Source of the DNA: Pseudomonas sp. LD120
GTDB taxonomy: Bacteria > Pseudomonadota > Gammaproteobacteria > Pseudomonadales > Pseudomonadaceae
Assembly: GCF_009861525.1 (NCBI RefSeq)
Contig: NZ_WVHL01000003.1
Coordinates: forward strand, 1,612,001 to 1,676,000
Length of the DNA stretch: 64,000 nucleotides
Direction of reading: 5' to 3'
The position numbers and the translations under genes are program-made. Of the stretch, positions 24,848 to 34,743 are shown piece after piece. The notes beneath the pieces are model-generated. The model made no database searches and was not told the DNA's origin. It saw only the letters and a program-made list of their open reading frames with translations. Each line of letters opens with the position of its first letter. Within the stretch, counting starts at the first letter, position 1.

Positions 24848-26035
24848 ATGTTCGAACTGGATCACGACCTGGCGCAGGACATCGTCGACCGCACGATGGC
24901 GATCCTGCCCTACAACGTCAACGTCATGGACAGTCAGGGGCTGATCCTCGGCAGTGGCGAGGCAGAGCGGATCAACACCCGCCACGAAGGTGCCCAGTTG
25001 GTCCTGGCCAACAGCCGGGTGGTGGAGATCGACGCCGCCACCGCGCGCCAGCTCAAGGGCGTGCAACCGGGGATCAACTTGCCGCTGCTGCATGATCGGC
25101 GACTGATCGGGGTGCTGGGCATCACCGGTGATCCGGTGCTGTTGCGCACCTACGCCGAACTGGTGCGTATGACTGCCGAGATGCTGGTGGGCCAGCGCCA
25201 CCAGCAGGCCGAGCAGCAATGGCGGCGCCAGCGCTGCGACGACCTGCTGGCCCTGCTGTTGAGCGACAGTGGCGACTCGCCGCGGCTGGAGGATGAAGCC
25301 CGGCAGATGGGCCTCAAACCGCAATTGGCACGCACCCCCTACCTGTTCGAACTGGGACTGCAAGCGGCTGCGGGGCAGGGCGTCGAGCGCCTCAGCGCCT
25401 GGCTGATGAACCGCTACCCGGACAGCTGGTGCGTCAGTTTGTCGAAGACCTCGCTGCTCTGGTGTCGCCCGGCCAACCTCAACCTGGACAACCCGCGCCT
25501 GCTGGAAAAACTCGACGGCCAGGGCTGGAACATCCTGCGGGTCGCCGTGGGCACGCAGGCCGATGGCCTGGCGGGCTTGCGCCGCTGCTATCGCCGGGTC
25601 GGCGACCTGCTGGCCTATGGCCGTGATCTGCTGCCGGACTCGCGGCTGCTGACCCTCGACCGCTACCGCCTGCCAGTGATGCTCTGGCGTCACCGCAACG
25701 ACGACGCCCTGGACGAACTGCTGGCGCCTTTGCGCAAGGTCCTGGCCAAGGACAGCAACGGCCAGTTACTGGCGACCCTGCGCAGCTGGTGCGACCACGA
25801 TGGCCAGAGCCAGGCCTGTGCCGACGCCTTGGGCATCCACCGCAACAGCCTGCGTTACCGCATGGAGCGCATTGCCGAACTCAGCGGCCTCGACCCCTTG
25901 CGCCTGGACGGCATGCTGGCCCTGTACCTGGGGGTGCAACTGCTGCCGCGCAGCGCCGAATCGTCCTGCCCCCTCGATTTTGTAGCCGCTGCTGAGCCCG
26001 CGAAGCTGCGCAAAGGTCCGCAGGACCTTGCCTGA
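24848..26035 (+). CDS. cdaR: CdaR-family sugar diacid regulator
   Basis: Encodes 395 aa. The N-terminal sugar-diacid recognition domain (MFELDHDLAQDIVDRTMAILPYNVNVMD) is followed by a GGDEF-like middle region and a C-terminal PucR-type HTH (CADALGIHRNSLRYRMERIAELSG). CdaR activates glucarate/galactarate/glycerate genes. The next gene is glycerate kinase and the divergent gene was a transporter, which fits. ATG 24848 is chosen because the family-typical N-terminus starts there. The last ~20 residues (from about CPLDFVAAAEPAK) are encoded by a repeat element and are probably not part of the ancestral protein. Confidence 0.88.
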   Translation: MFELDHDLAQDIVDRTMAILPYNVNVMDSQGLILGSGEAERINTRHEGAQLVLANSRVVEIDAATARQLKGVQPGINLPLLHDRRLIGVLGITGDPVLLRTYAELVRMTAEMLVGQRHQQAEQQWRRQRCDDLLALLLSDSGDSPRLEDEARQMGLKPQLARTPYLFELGLQAAAGQGVERLSAWLMNRYPDSWCVSLSKTSLLWCRPANLNLDNPRLLEKLDGQGWNILRVAVGTQADGLAGLRRCYRRVGDLLAYGRDLLPDSRLLTLDRYRLPVMLWRHRNDDALDELLAPLRKVLAKDSNGQLLATLRSWCDHDGQSQACADALGIHRNSLRYRMERIAELSGLDPLRLDGMLALYLGVQLLPRSAESSCPLDFVAAAEPAKLRKGPQDLA

Positions 26036-26125
26036 CGGCCTCCCGCCGAACCACCAGCGCCCGCAAAATCACGCGTCTCCTGCGTCTCCTGCGGAGCCGT
26101 TCGCAGCCTGCGGCAGCGGCTACAA
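25980..26125. repeat. Long inverted intergenic repeat overlapping the cdaR 3' end
   Basis: TTGTAGCCGCTGC (25980-25992) and its exact reverse complement GCAGCGGCTACAA (26113-26125) bracket a region with further palindromes, including AAGGTCC-GC-AGGACCTT near 26012-26029. This composition is a common intergenic repeat in fluorescent pseudomonads. The left arm lies inside the cdaR coding sequence. Confidence 0.7.
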
Positions 26126-26320
26126 GAAGCCATTTCGCTGCTGCAGGCTGCGTCATGCCCGCTCCGAGCCCTTCATGCCCTTGCAATCAACAGCGCCGTC
26201 CAGCCAATCTGCCGCCCTTGTAGCAATGAACAATAAAGCCCCCCCGGACTTGTGCAGCAGCCCGGGGGCAGCGCCTGCGCCAGATGGCAGCATGGCGGCA
26301 CAAGAAACGGAGAACGCCCC

Positions 26321-27463
26321 ATGAAAATCATCATTGCCCCCGATTCCTTCAAAGACAGCCTGAGTGCCGCAGGCGTGGCCCAGGCCATGGCCCAGGGGCT
26401 GGCCGAGGTCTGGCCCGATGCCGAGCTGTGCCAATGCCCGATGGCTGACGGCGGCGAGGGCACGGTGGAGTCGATTCTTGCTGCCTGTGACGGGCAACTG
26501 CGCCGCCATCGGGTCCAGGGGCCGCTGGGGGTGACGGTCGAAGCCCGCTGGGGCTGGCTGCCCCAGAGTCACACGGCGATCATCGAAATGGCCGAGGCCA
26601 GTGGCCTGCAATTGCTGGCGCTGGAGCAGCGCGATGCCTGCAACAGCAGCACTTTCGGCACTGGGGAACTGATCCTGGCCGCGCTGGACGCCGGTGCCCA
26701 ACGCATCATCCTGGCCATCGGCGGCAGCGCCACCAATGATGGCGGTGCTGGGGCCTTGCAAGCCCTGGGGCTAAAGCTGCTGGATCGTCATGGCCAGGTG
26801 CTGCCTCGGGGCGGGCTGGCCTTGGCCCAGCTGGCCCGCATCGACCTCGACACCCTGGACCCGCGTCTGGCCCGGGTGCGCTTTGAAATCGCCGCCGACG
26901 TCAACAACTCGCTGTGCGGCGAGCACGGTGCCTCGGTGATCTTCGGCCCGCAGAAAGGCGCTTCGGCGCAGCAGGTGCGACAACTGGATCAGGCTTTGGG
27001 TCACTTTGCCGACCGTTGCGCCGAGGTGCTGGCCAAGGACGTGCGTGACGAACCCGGCAGCGGTGCGGCCGGGGGCCTGGGGTTTGCCGCCAAGGCCTTT
27101 CTCGCTGCGCAGTTTCGCCCTGGTGTGGAGGTCGTGGCGGAACTGGTGGGCCTGGAACAGGCTGTGCGCGGGGCTGATCTGGTGATGACCGGCGAAGGGC
27201 GTTTCGACGCCCAGACCCTGCGCGGCAAGACCCCGTTTGGTGTGGCGCGGATCGCCCGGGAGCAGGGCGTTCCGGTGATCGTGATTGCCGGCACCCTGGG
27301 CGAGGGTTACCAGCAGCTGTATGCCCACGGCGTGGACGCTGCCTTCGCCCTGGCCAGTGGTCCCATGAGCCTGGAGCAAGCCTGCCGCGAGGCCCCGCGC
27401 CTGCTGCGCGAACGCGCCGCCGACATCGCTCGCGTCTGGCGCTTGGCCCGCAACGCCCGCTAG
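26321..27463 (+). CDS. garK: Glycerate 2-kinase
   Basis: Encodes 380 aa of the GarK/GlxK family, starting MKIIIAPDSFKDSLSA. It phosphorylates D-glycerate to 2-phosphoglycerate, the end step of glucarate, galactarate and glyoxylate-derived glycerate use. Visible motifs are MADGGEGT, GGSATNDGGAGALQALG and the C-terminal TGEGRFDAQTLRGKTP. AAACGGAGAA precedes the ATG at 26321. It follows cdaR on the same strand after a repeat-filled 285-bp gap. The partner transporter upstream is broken. Confidence 0.93.
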   Translation: MKIIIAPDSFKDSLSAAGVAQAMAQGLAEVWPDAELCQCPMADGGEGTVESILAACDGQLRRHRVQGPLGVTVEARWGWLPQSHTAIIEMAEASGLQLLALEQRDACNSSTFGTGELILAALDAGAQRIILAIGGSATNDGGAGALQALGLKLLDRHGQVLPRGGLALAQLARIDLDTLDPRLARVRFEIAADVNNSLCGEHGASVIFGPQKGASAQQVRQLDQALGHFADRCAEVLAKDVRDEPGSGAAGGLGFAAKAFLAAQFRPGVEVVAELVGLEQAVRGADLVMTGEGRFDAQTLRGKTPFGVARIAREQGVPVIVIAGTLGEGYQQLYAHGVDAAFALASGPMSLEQACREAPRLLRERAADIARVWRLARNAR

Positions 27464-27626
27464 ATACTCGCTGGAGCTGGCCAGTGAAGTTCGTTAATTA
27501 GGGCGGGGGGTGGGCATATCCGTTGCTGCGATAATGGCCGCTTAGGGTTTCGCTCTCACAGTGGCGGTTTGGGGTACATAGCCATTTCTGCGGGTGCGGC
27601 TGGCGGTTTCGCCCTTACGGCGAGTC

Positions 27627-27644
27627 ACTTTGGGGCCCCAAAGT
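27627..27644. repeat. Perfect 18-bp palindrome
   Basis: ACTTTGGGGCCCCAAAGT is followed by AACCAAAGG. The ACTTT...AAAGTAACCAAA pattern is, from memory, part of a repeat common in pseudomonads. Confidence 0.65.
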
Positions 27645-27703
27645 AACCAAAGGCTCTTGCCCCTCCATTCGGTGCCTCGCTTAGCGAGGCATGCCCGAAC
27701 TCC

Positions 27704-27791
27704 GGCATTGATCCGTGGGCCGCCGCCGGCCATCCATGGCCGGGTGGCGGCTAACCCGGCATCCTTGCCGGGTTACCCACGGCTCAATGCC
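27704..27791. repeat. Three-way-junction structured repeat element
   Basis: Outer stem GGCATTGA (27704-27711) with TCAATGCC (27784-27791), continuing as CCGTGGG (27713-27719) with CCCACGG (27776-27782). Inside are two hairpins: CCGCC-N-CCGGCCAT (27720-27733) with ATGGCCGG-NN-GGCGG (27736-27750), and AACCCGGC (27753-27760) with GCCGGGTT (27767-27774). Nearly every base is paired. It is not a tRNA. Confidence 0.8.
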
Positions 27792-27938
27792 TGCGTTCGG
27801 CCATCGTGGTTAACGGGGCGTTCAGATCAAGATCAAGATCAAGAGCCAGACGGCGGCCTTGCGGCCGGCCTGAAGCAGGGGGGCGGGGTGTTCCCAGTGA
27901 GCTGGCTGGCCAGCGAAGAGGCTGCCAGCCAACGTTCG

Positions 27939-28739
27939 TCAGTAGACCCCGCCTTCGTTCGTGGGGGCGTCCTGGGTCTTGTACTGGCCGACCAGGCTCT
28001 GCAAACCCTTCATCAACACCGTGGTATCCACCCCCACGGCCACGAAGTTCGCCCCCAGTTTAATGCAACGCCGCGCCAGGTGCTGATCGGCACTGAGAAT
28101 CCCCGCGGCCTTGCCCGCCTGACGAATTCGCACGATGGCGTCTTCAATCGCGGCCACCACCTCGGGGTGCCCGGGGTTACCCCGCTGGCCCATGGCCGCC
28201 GACAGATCCGCCGGGCCGATAAACACGCCGTCGACTCCGTCCACCGCGAGAATCTCATCCAGGTTGCGCAGGCCTTCGAGGTTCTCGATCTGCACCAGCA
28301 GGCACATCTGCTCGTCCGCCTGATCCAGGTAGCCGGCGATGCTGTTCCAGCGCGATGCCCGGGCCAGGGCGCTGCCGACCCCGCGCACCCCCAGCGGCGG
28401 ATAGTGCATGGCGCGCACCAGCTGACGTGCCTGTTCGGCGCTTTCCACCATGGGAATCAGCAGGGTCTGGGCGCCGATGTCCAGCAATTGCTTGATCAGC
28501 GCGGTATCGCCAATGGGCGGGCGGATGATGCCCTGGGCTGCGTAGGGGGCGATGGCCTGCAACTGCGCCAGCAGACTGCGCAGGTCGTTGGGGGCGTGTT
28601 CGCCGTCCAGCAGCAGCCAGTCGAAACCGGCGTTGGCCGCCAACTCGGCGCAGTAGCCGTCCGCCAACCCCAGCCACAGGCCGATCTGCGGTTCGTCGTG
28701 TTGCAGGCGTTGTTTGAACAGGTTCAATGGCATGTCCAT
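27939..28739 (-). CDS. hpaI: 4-hydroxy-2-oxoheptanedioate aldolase
   Basis: Encodes 266 aa, a class II HpcH/HpaI aldolase. It cleaves 4-hydroxy-2-oxoheptane-1,7-dioate to pyruvate and succinate semialdehyde, the last step of homoprotocatechuate meta-cleavage. The catalytic His48 (LDGEHAPND), Arg73 (IIRPPIG) and metal ligands Glu152 (QIENLEG) and Asp178 (IGPADLS) are visible. ATG 28739 has GGAG at 6-nt spacing; ATG 28733 is an alternative. It is the last gene of the hpa operon, 10 bp after hpaH. Confidence 0.95.
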   Translation of the reverse strand: MDMPLNLFKQRLQHDEPQIGLWLGLADGYCAELAANAGFDWLLLDGEHAPNDLRSLLAQLQAIAPYAAQGIIRPPIGDTALIKQLLDIGAQTLLIPMVESAEQARQLVRAMHYPPLGVRGVGSALARASRWNSIAGYLDQADEQMCLLVQIENLEGLRNLDEILAVDGVDGVFIGPADLSAAMGQRGNPGHPEVVAAIEDAIVRIRQAGKAAGILSADQHLARRCIKLGANFVAVGVDTTVLMKGLQSLVGQYKTQDAPTNEGGVY

Positions 28740-28749
28740 GGGGTGCTCC

Positions 28750-29553
28750 TTAGACAAAACGGCAGGCGATGCTGCCCAACTGATCGTAGTCGACGTGGAA
28801 GACATCCCCGGGACGGGCCGCCACCGGGCGGGTAAAGGAGCCACCGAGAATGATCTGCCCGGCCTCCAGGCCGACGTCGTAGGCCGCCAGTTTGTTGGCC
28901 AGCCAGGCGACGCCCTTGGCCGGGTGGTTGAGTACGGCGGCGGATACCCCGGACTCCTCGATCACGCCATTGCGGTACAGCACCGCTGGCACCTTGCGCA
29001 GGTCCACATCCCCGGGGCGCACGGCGCGGCCGCCCATCACCACCCCGGCGTTGGCGGCATTGTCGGAGATGGTGTCGAACACCTTGCGCGTGGCCTGGGT
29101 TTGCGGGTCCACCTGCTGGATGCGGGCGTCGATGATTTCCAGGGCCGGGATCACCCAGTCGGTGGCGTCCAGCACATCGAACAGGGTGCAGTGAGGCCCT
29201 TTCAAGGGTTTGCCGAGGATGAACGCCAGCTCCACTTCGACCCGCGGCACGATAAAGCGCTGGAAGGGAATATCGCTGCCTTCATCGAACAGCATGTCGT
29301 CCAGCAGGGCGCCGAAATCCGGCTCGGTGATGTTCGACGACACCTGCATCGCCCGCGACGTCAGGCCGATCTTGTGGCCCACCAGTTTGCGGCCGTCGCG
29401 GATCTTCTGCTCCACCCAACTGCGCTGAATGGCGTAGGCCTCTTCAATCGTGATGGACGGGTATTGCAGGGACAGTTGGCCGATCTGTTCGCGACTGCGT
29501 TCGGCGGCGTCGAGGCGCGCGGCGGCCTGTTGAATATCCGAGGGGCTGAGCAT
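28750..29553 (-). CDS. hpaH: 2-oxo-hept-4-ene-1,7-dioate hydratase
   Basis: Encodes 267 aa of the MhpD/HpaH hydratase family (FAH fold). It hydrates 2-oxo-hept-4-ene-1,7-dioate before HpaI cleavage. Typical segments are [34 protein letters not shown] (residues ~35-68), [29 protein letters not shown] and the C-terminal [23 protein letters not shown]. It sits 2 bp downstream of hpaX and 10 bp upstream of hpaI, clearly in one operon. Confidence 0.95.
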   Translation of the reverse strand: MLSPSDIQQAAARLDAAERSREQIGQLSLQYPSITIEEAYAIQRSWVEQKIRDGRKLVGHKIGLTSRAMQVSSNITEPDFGALLDDMLFDEGSDIPFQRFIVPRVEVELAFILGKPLKGPHCTLFDVLDATDWVIPALEIIDARIQQVDPQTQATRKVFDTISDNAANAGVVMGGRAVRPGDVDLRKVPAVLYRNGVIEESGVSAAVLNHPAKGVAWLANKLAAYDVGLEAGQIILGGSFTRPVAARPGDVFHVDYDQLGSIACRFV

Positions 29554-29555
29554 GG

Positions 29556-30863
29556 TTATTTCTCTCGTGGGTTGACGATATGGGCGGGCACCCGCAGCAC
29601 CAGCCAGGCGCCCAGGGCGATCAGCAGGGCCAGGGCGTAGAGGGCCAGGCTGGCGCTTTGCGTGGCGTCACGCACCACGCCGATCAAATACGGCGCGAGG
29701 AAAGCGGCCACACTGCCGAAGGAACTGATCAGGGCAATGCCCGCGGCCTGGGTGCTGCTGGCGAGAAAGGCCGGCGGCAACTGCCAGAACATCGGCAGCG
29801 CGGCGCTGGCGCCCATCCCCGCCACCAGCAGGCCGAACATCACCAGCCAGGGATCGCCTGGGGCCAGCCCGGTGAGGATCAGACCGATGCTGGACATCAG
29901 CAGCGGTATTGCCAAATGCCAGCGCCGTTCGCGCAGGCGGTCCGAGGAGCGGCCGACGCCGAGCATGAACAGGCAGCCGGCCAGGTAGGGCAGGGCGCTG
30001 AGCATGCCGACGTTGCTGTCCCGGGCGATGCCGGCGTGATGGATCAGGGTTGGCATCCAGAAGGCGATGGTGTTCACCGCCAGCATCACCGCGAAGTACA
30101 CGCACACCAGCAGCCAGACGTGGCGATCCTTGAGGATGCCGCTGAAGCGTGTGATGGACTTGTGCTGTTCTTCCTGGCGCAGGGCCTGCAGCAGCCAGTT
30201 TTTCTGCACCGGGGTCAGCCAATCCACCTGTTCGATGCTTTCCGGCAGGGCCTTGAGCACCACCAGCCCCAGCAGCACCACCGGCAAGCCTTCGATCAGG
30301 AACATCCATTGCCAGCCGCGCAGGCCGCCGACGTCATGGAAGCTCTCCAGGATCCACCCCGACAGGGGCCCGCCAATCACCCCGGCCATGGGCACGGCAA
30401 TGGCGAACAGCGCGGTGACCTGACCGCGGCGGCTGGCGGGGAACCAGCGGTTGAGCAGCACCAGGATGCCCGGGAAGAACCCCGCCTCGGCGACCCCCAG
30501 CAGAAAGCGCAGCACATAGAAGCCCCAGGCGCTGTCCACCAGCATCAGGGCACTGGACAGCAGGCCCCAGACCAGCATCAGCAGGGCGATCCAGCGCCGT
30601 GGGCCGACCCGCTCCAGGGCCAGGTTGCTGGGCACCCCGAACAGTGCATAGGCGACGAAGAACAGCCCGGCGCCGAGGCCGTAGACGCTGTCGCTGAAGC
30701 CCAGGTCCTGGGTCATCTGCAGCTTGGCGAAGCCGATGTTGATGCGGTCCAGGTGGGCGAAGATGTAGCAGACGAACAACAGCGGCATCAGCCGCCAGGT
30801 GATCTTGCGATAGCAGTCGTCGACCTCGGCGCGCGAGGTCTCGGCGGTGGTGGCTTGGGGCAT
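29556..30863 (-). CDS. hpaX: 4-hydroxyphenylacetate permease (MFS)
   Basis: Encodes 435 aa with twelve hydrophobic segments, an ACS-family MFS transporter. Family motifs include [46 protein letters not shown] and [10 protein letters not shown]. HpaX imports 4-hydroxyphenylacetate. The start is ATG 30863; a Crc/Hfq-type motif AAGAACAA lies 17 nt upstream. It is preceded by a REP-containing 177-bp gap after hpaF and followed at once by hpaH. Confidence 0.93.
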   Translation of the reverse strand: MPQATTAETSRAEVDDCYRKITWRLMPLLFVCYIFAHLDRINIGFAKLQMTQDLGFSDSVYGLGAGLFFVAYALFGVPSNLALERVGPRRWIALLMLVWGLLSSALMLVDSAWGFYVLRFLLGVAEAGFFPGILVLLNRWFPASRRGQVTALFAIAVPMAGVIGGPLSGWILESFHDVGGLRGWQWMFLIEGLPVVLLGLVVLKALPESIEQVDWLTPVQKNWLLQALRQEEQHKSITRFSGILKDRHVWLLVCVYFAVMLAVNTIAFWMPTLIHHAGIARDSNVGMLSALPYLAGCLFMLGVGRSSDRLRERRWHLAIPLLMSSIGLILTGLAPGDPWLVMFGLLVAGMGASAALPMFWQLPPAFLASSTQAAGIALISSFGSVAAFLAPYLIGVVRDATQSASLALYALALLIALGAWLVLRVPAHIVNPREK

Positions 30864-30879
30864 GACAAGGGTCTCGTTA

Positions 30880-30887
30880 TTGTTCTT
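30880..30887 (-). promoter_or_regulatory. Crc/Hfq catabolite motif (AANAANAA) ahead of hpaX
   Basis: On the minus strand AAGAACAA matches the AANAANAA consensus exactly, 17 nt before the hpaX ATG. Hfq with Crc binds such sites in Pseudomonas mRNAs to block translation when preferred carbon sources are present. Confidence 0.6.
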
Positions 30888-30904
30888 GTGTGGGGCGCCG
30901 GTTG

Positions 30905-31037
30905 GCAGTAGCCGGTTGGCCGGCGAGGGCGGCCTCAGGGCTGGCACGCGTTTGAGGGCCTCTTCGCTGGCCAGCCAGCACCTACGGGGCGCGTGGGAGC
31001 TGGTAGGAGCCTCGTGCCGACGGAAGGGCCGGTACGA
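30905..31037. repeat. REP pair plus imperfect hairpin in the hpaF-hpaX gap
   Basis: A REP core with GCCGGTTGGCCGGCGAG (about 30911-30927) faces an inverted one with CTTCGCTGGCCAGCCAGC (about 30962-30979), a REPIN-like arrangement. Next to them AGCCTCGTGCCG and CGGTACGAGGCT form an imperfect inverted repeat (about 31009-31042). Confidence 0.65.
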
Positions 31038-31040
31038 GGC

Positions 31041-31430
31041 TCAGCTCTGTCGACGCAGAAACTCATGCACGTTGTTGTGCTTGAAGTTCAGCTCGGCATC
31101 CAGCTCGCTCATCTCGAACGACAGCGCCAGCAAGCGCTGCGCCTGCAATGTGGTGAAGTGCGCCTTGATGACCTCGAACAGGCCTTCGGCGACCTCGCGG
31201 CGGGTCGCCAGGTCACGCCCGGCACCCACTTGCAGGCGCATATGGACGAAGGCGTAGTCGTGCTTGCCGTCGGCCATGCGCCAGGTGTCCAGGCGCACCC
31301 CGCGGCTGCGAATGCCGCCCAGGGGAAACACACCCGTGGCGCCCAGGTAATCATGAACCTTGGTGAACAGCCCCGGCAGATCGGCGGCCTGTTCGATGTT
31401 GTCGGTGTACTCAGCGATGAAATGCGGCAC
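31041..31430 (-). CDS. hpaF: 5-carboxymethyl-2-hydroxymuconate delta-isomerase
   Basis: Encodes 129 aa of the HpaF/CHMI family (tautomerase fold). After the initiator the catalytic Pro is next (MPHFIAEYTDN), as in all such isomerases. It isomerises 5-carboxymethyl-2-hydroxymuconate in the hpa pathway. The start is the GTG at 31430, with a strong GGAGG 6 nt upstream; a longer frame upstream is only the repeat sequence. It lies between hpaD and hpaX, separated from each by repeat-containing gaps. Confidence 0.93.
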   Translation of the reverse strand: MPHFIAEYTDNIEQAADLPGLFTKVHDYLGATGVFPLGGIRSRGVRLDTWRMADGKHDYAFVHMRLQVGAGRDLATRREVAEGLFEVIKAHFTTLQAQRLLALSFEMSELDAELNFKHNNVHEFLRRQS

Positions 31431-31448
31431 GGGAGGCCTCCTTGGGAG

Positions 31449-31564
31449 GCAGCGGTAAGCGGCAAGCGGCAAGCCGCAAGAGAGGACTCCTGTGACTTGA
31501 GGCTTGTGCTTTGCCGTTGCCATTGATGTTGTCTTGCAGCTTGTGGCTGGAAGCTTGCCGCTGC
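31449..31564. repeat. Imperfect 32-bp inverted repeat in the hpaD-hpaF gap
   Basis: The left arm 31449-31480 (repeating GCGGCAAG units) and right arm 31533-31564 are reverse complements with several mismatches. The right arm ends 2 bp before the hpaD stop codon. CAAGC/GCTTG-rich repeats of this kind recur between Pseudomonas genes. Confidence 0.65.
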
Positions 31565-31566
31565 TT

Positions 31567-32418
31567 CTAGAAGATGGCGTTGATCTGGCCGGTGCCGGAG
31601 CTGCCGAACAGCGGCGTGACGATCTCGGCCGGGCGGTTGTAGTCAGGTCCGCCCAAAAGCCCGAGGAGCATCGCCGTGTCGTGCATGCCGCCCTCGCCGT
31701 GACAGCTGGTGGCGTAGTCCGGGAGCATGGCGCAGAACTCGCGAAAACGACCCTGCTGCCACAGTTCCACCACCCGCTGATCCACCTGCTTGTCGAATTC
31801 CCGGGTCCATTTGTGGATGTTGGCTTCGGCTTCGCGGTCGTTGGAGAAGCGGTGGGACAGGGAACCGGACGCCAGCACCAGCACCTTGCGCTCGCTTTTC
31901 TCGATGGCGCGGCGCACCGCGGCGCCGAAGGTGAAGCTGTCCTCCAGCTTGTGCCAGGCGCACCAGGCGGCGATCGACACCACCTTGAAGTGCTCGGCGG
32001 CGGGCACGTCCATGTGCATGTAGCGCATGGGCACCAAGGTGCCGTATTCCAGCTCCAGGCTGGGGATGTTGTGGGCCAGGGTACGCACGTCGGCGGCGTT
32101 GGCCTCGGCGGCGATCAGTTCCCCCAGCTCCGGGCAGCCCTGGTAGTCGTAGGTCATGTTCTTGATGAAGTGCGGCAGCTCGTTGCTGGTGTAGGTGCCG
32201 TTGAACGCCTGGCCGCAATTGATGTGGTAGCCGCTGTTGACCAGCCAGTGCACGTCGAACACCACCGCGGTGTCGGCCCCCAGCGCTCGGGCGCGGCGAG
32301 CGATTTCCTTGTGTCCGGCAATGGCTGCCTCACGGCAGCCGTGGTGCTTGCCCGGCAGTTCGGACAGGTACATCGATGGAACGTGGCAGACCTTGGCGGC
32401 CATGACGACTTCGCCCAT
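31567..32418 (-). CDS. hpaD: 3,4-dihydroxyphenylacetate 2,3-dioxygenase
   Basis: Encodes 283 aa, the same length as E. coli HpaD, of the LigB-type (class III) extradiol dioxygenases. It opens the ring of homoprotocatechuate using Fe(II). Typical segments are SELPGKHHGCREAA, DVHWLVNSGYHINCG, ASGSLSHRFSNDREAE and GEGGMHDTAMLLGLLGGPDY. It lies 54 bp downstream of hpaE. A GGAG site sits just before ATG 32418, and AACAATAA (32439-32446) a little further upstream is a Crc/Hfq-like motif. Confidence 0.95.
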   Translation of the reverse strand: MGEVVMAAKVCHVPSMYLSELPGKHHGCREAAIAGHKEIARRARALGADTAVVFDVHWLVNSGYHINCGQAFNGTYTSNELPHFIKNMTYDYQGCPELGELIAAEANAADVRTLAHNIPSLELEYGTLVPMRYMHMDVPAAEHFKVVSIAAWCAWHKLEDSFTFGAAVRRAIEKSERKVLVLASGSLSHRFSNDREAEANIHKWTREFDKQVDQRVVELWQQGRFREFCAMLPDYATSCHGEGGMHDTAMLLGLLGGPDYNRPAEIVTPLFGSSGTGQINAIF

Positions 32419-32438
32419 GGTGCTTCTCCTGAAACATC

Positions 32439-32446
32439 TTATTGTT
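32439..32446 (-). promoter_or_regulatory. Crc/Hfq catabolite motif ahead of hpaD
   Basis: Minus-strand AACAATAA matches AANAANAA, about 20 nt before the hpaD start, in the hpaE-hpaD gap. Confidence 0.5.
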
Positions 32447-32472
32447 GGCGTGATCCGGGACGCTTACAGACC

Positions 32473-33933
<1,461 letters not shown>

Positions 33934-34734
33934 TTATGCGTGCTCCTTGGCCGCGGTGGTGGGTTCCGGTTGGGCGTGATGGGCGAAAAACTCGCTTTCG
34001 CTGACGATACGGTTGACCAGCCGGCCGACACCTTCGATTTCCACCACCACCTCATCGCCGGGCACTACATCACTGAGGCCTTCGGGAGTGCCGGTGGCGA
34101 TCATGTCCCCCGGTTGCAGGGTCATGAAGCTGGACAGGTATTCGATCAGGTAGGGGATGTCGAAGATCATGTCGGCGGTGCTGCCTTGCTGGCGCAGTTC
34201 GCCGTTGACCCAGGTGCGCAGGGTCAGCTTGTTGGGCTCGGGCACTTCGGCGGCGTCGATGATCCACGGGCCGACCGGGGTGGTGGCGTCGCGGTTCTTC
34301 ACCCGCAGGTTGGGCCGGTAGTAGTTCTCCAGGTAATCGCGGATCGCGTAGTCGTTGCACAGGGTGTAGCCGGCCAGGTAGTCCAGGGCGTCCTCGCGCT
34401 TGACGTTGCGTGCGGTCTTGCCGATCACCGCCACCAGCTCGCACTCGTAATGCATGTAGGCGACGTTGTCCGGGCGCCAGGTCACCTGGTTGTGGCCGGT
34501 GTAGGTGCCCGGCGACTTGATGAACACCAGGGGCTCGGTGGGCGGCGTGAAGGCCAGCTCGGTGGCGTGGTCGGCGTAGTTCAGGCCCAGGGCGAACAGG
34601 GTGCCGGTGGCCGGCGGCAGCCACTGCACCTGGTCTTCGGCCAGGGTCCGGCCGTCTTCCAGTTGCAGGGTGTTGGGGCCGGTGACCCGAGCGTCGTGGA
34701 CCTGGCCCTGATAACGAATGCGCGCGTGTTTCAT
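33934..34734 (-). CDS. hpaG2: HpaG C-terminal-type subunit (decarboxylase/isomerase)
   Basis: Encodes 266 aa of the fumarylacetoacetate-hydrolase fold. In E. coli HpaG is one bifunctional protein; in Pseudomonas the two halves are separate genes, as here. It acts on 5-carboxymethyl-2-oxo-hex-3-ene-1,7-dioate (decarboxylation) and 2-hydroxyhepta-2,4-diene-1,7-dioate (isomerisation). Metal-site motifs are YECELVAVIGK and TLCNDYAIRDYL, and the C-terminal GDMIATGTPEGLSDVVPGDEV is diagnostic. It is 9 bp after hpaG1. Confidence 0.93.
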   Translation of the reverse strand: MKHARIRYQGQVHDARVTGPNTLQLEDGRTLAEDQVQWLPPATGTLFALGLNYADHATELAFTPPTEPLVFIKSPGTYTGHNQVTWRPDNVAYMHYECELVAVIGKTARNVKREDALDYLAGYTLCNDYAIRDYLENYYRPNLRVKNRDATTPVGPWIIDAAEVPEPNKLTLRTWVNGELRQQGSTADMIFDIPYLIEYLSSFMTLQPGDMIATGTPEGLSDVVPGDEVVVEIEGVGRLVNRIVSESEFFAHHAQPEPTTAAKEHA

Positions 34735-34743
34735 GTCAGTTCC

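Larger units (their letters stand above)
27464..27938. other. Repeat-dense intergenic island between garK and hpaI
   Basis: 475 bp with no credible gene. It holds a perfect 18-bp palindrome (27627-27644), a TGCCTCGC/GCGAGGCA hairpin (27673-27691), a three-armed structured repeat (27704-27791), GATCAA triplets around 27826-27843 and a REP core near 27901-27914. Confidence 0.75.

Noticed and set aside
27704..27791. tRNA or tRNA-like gene
   Set aside because: Three arms and a paired outer stem, but no T-loop, anticodon stem-loop or CCA-type end; two hairpins rather than three loops of tRNA size.
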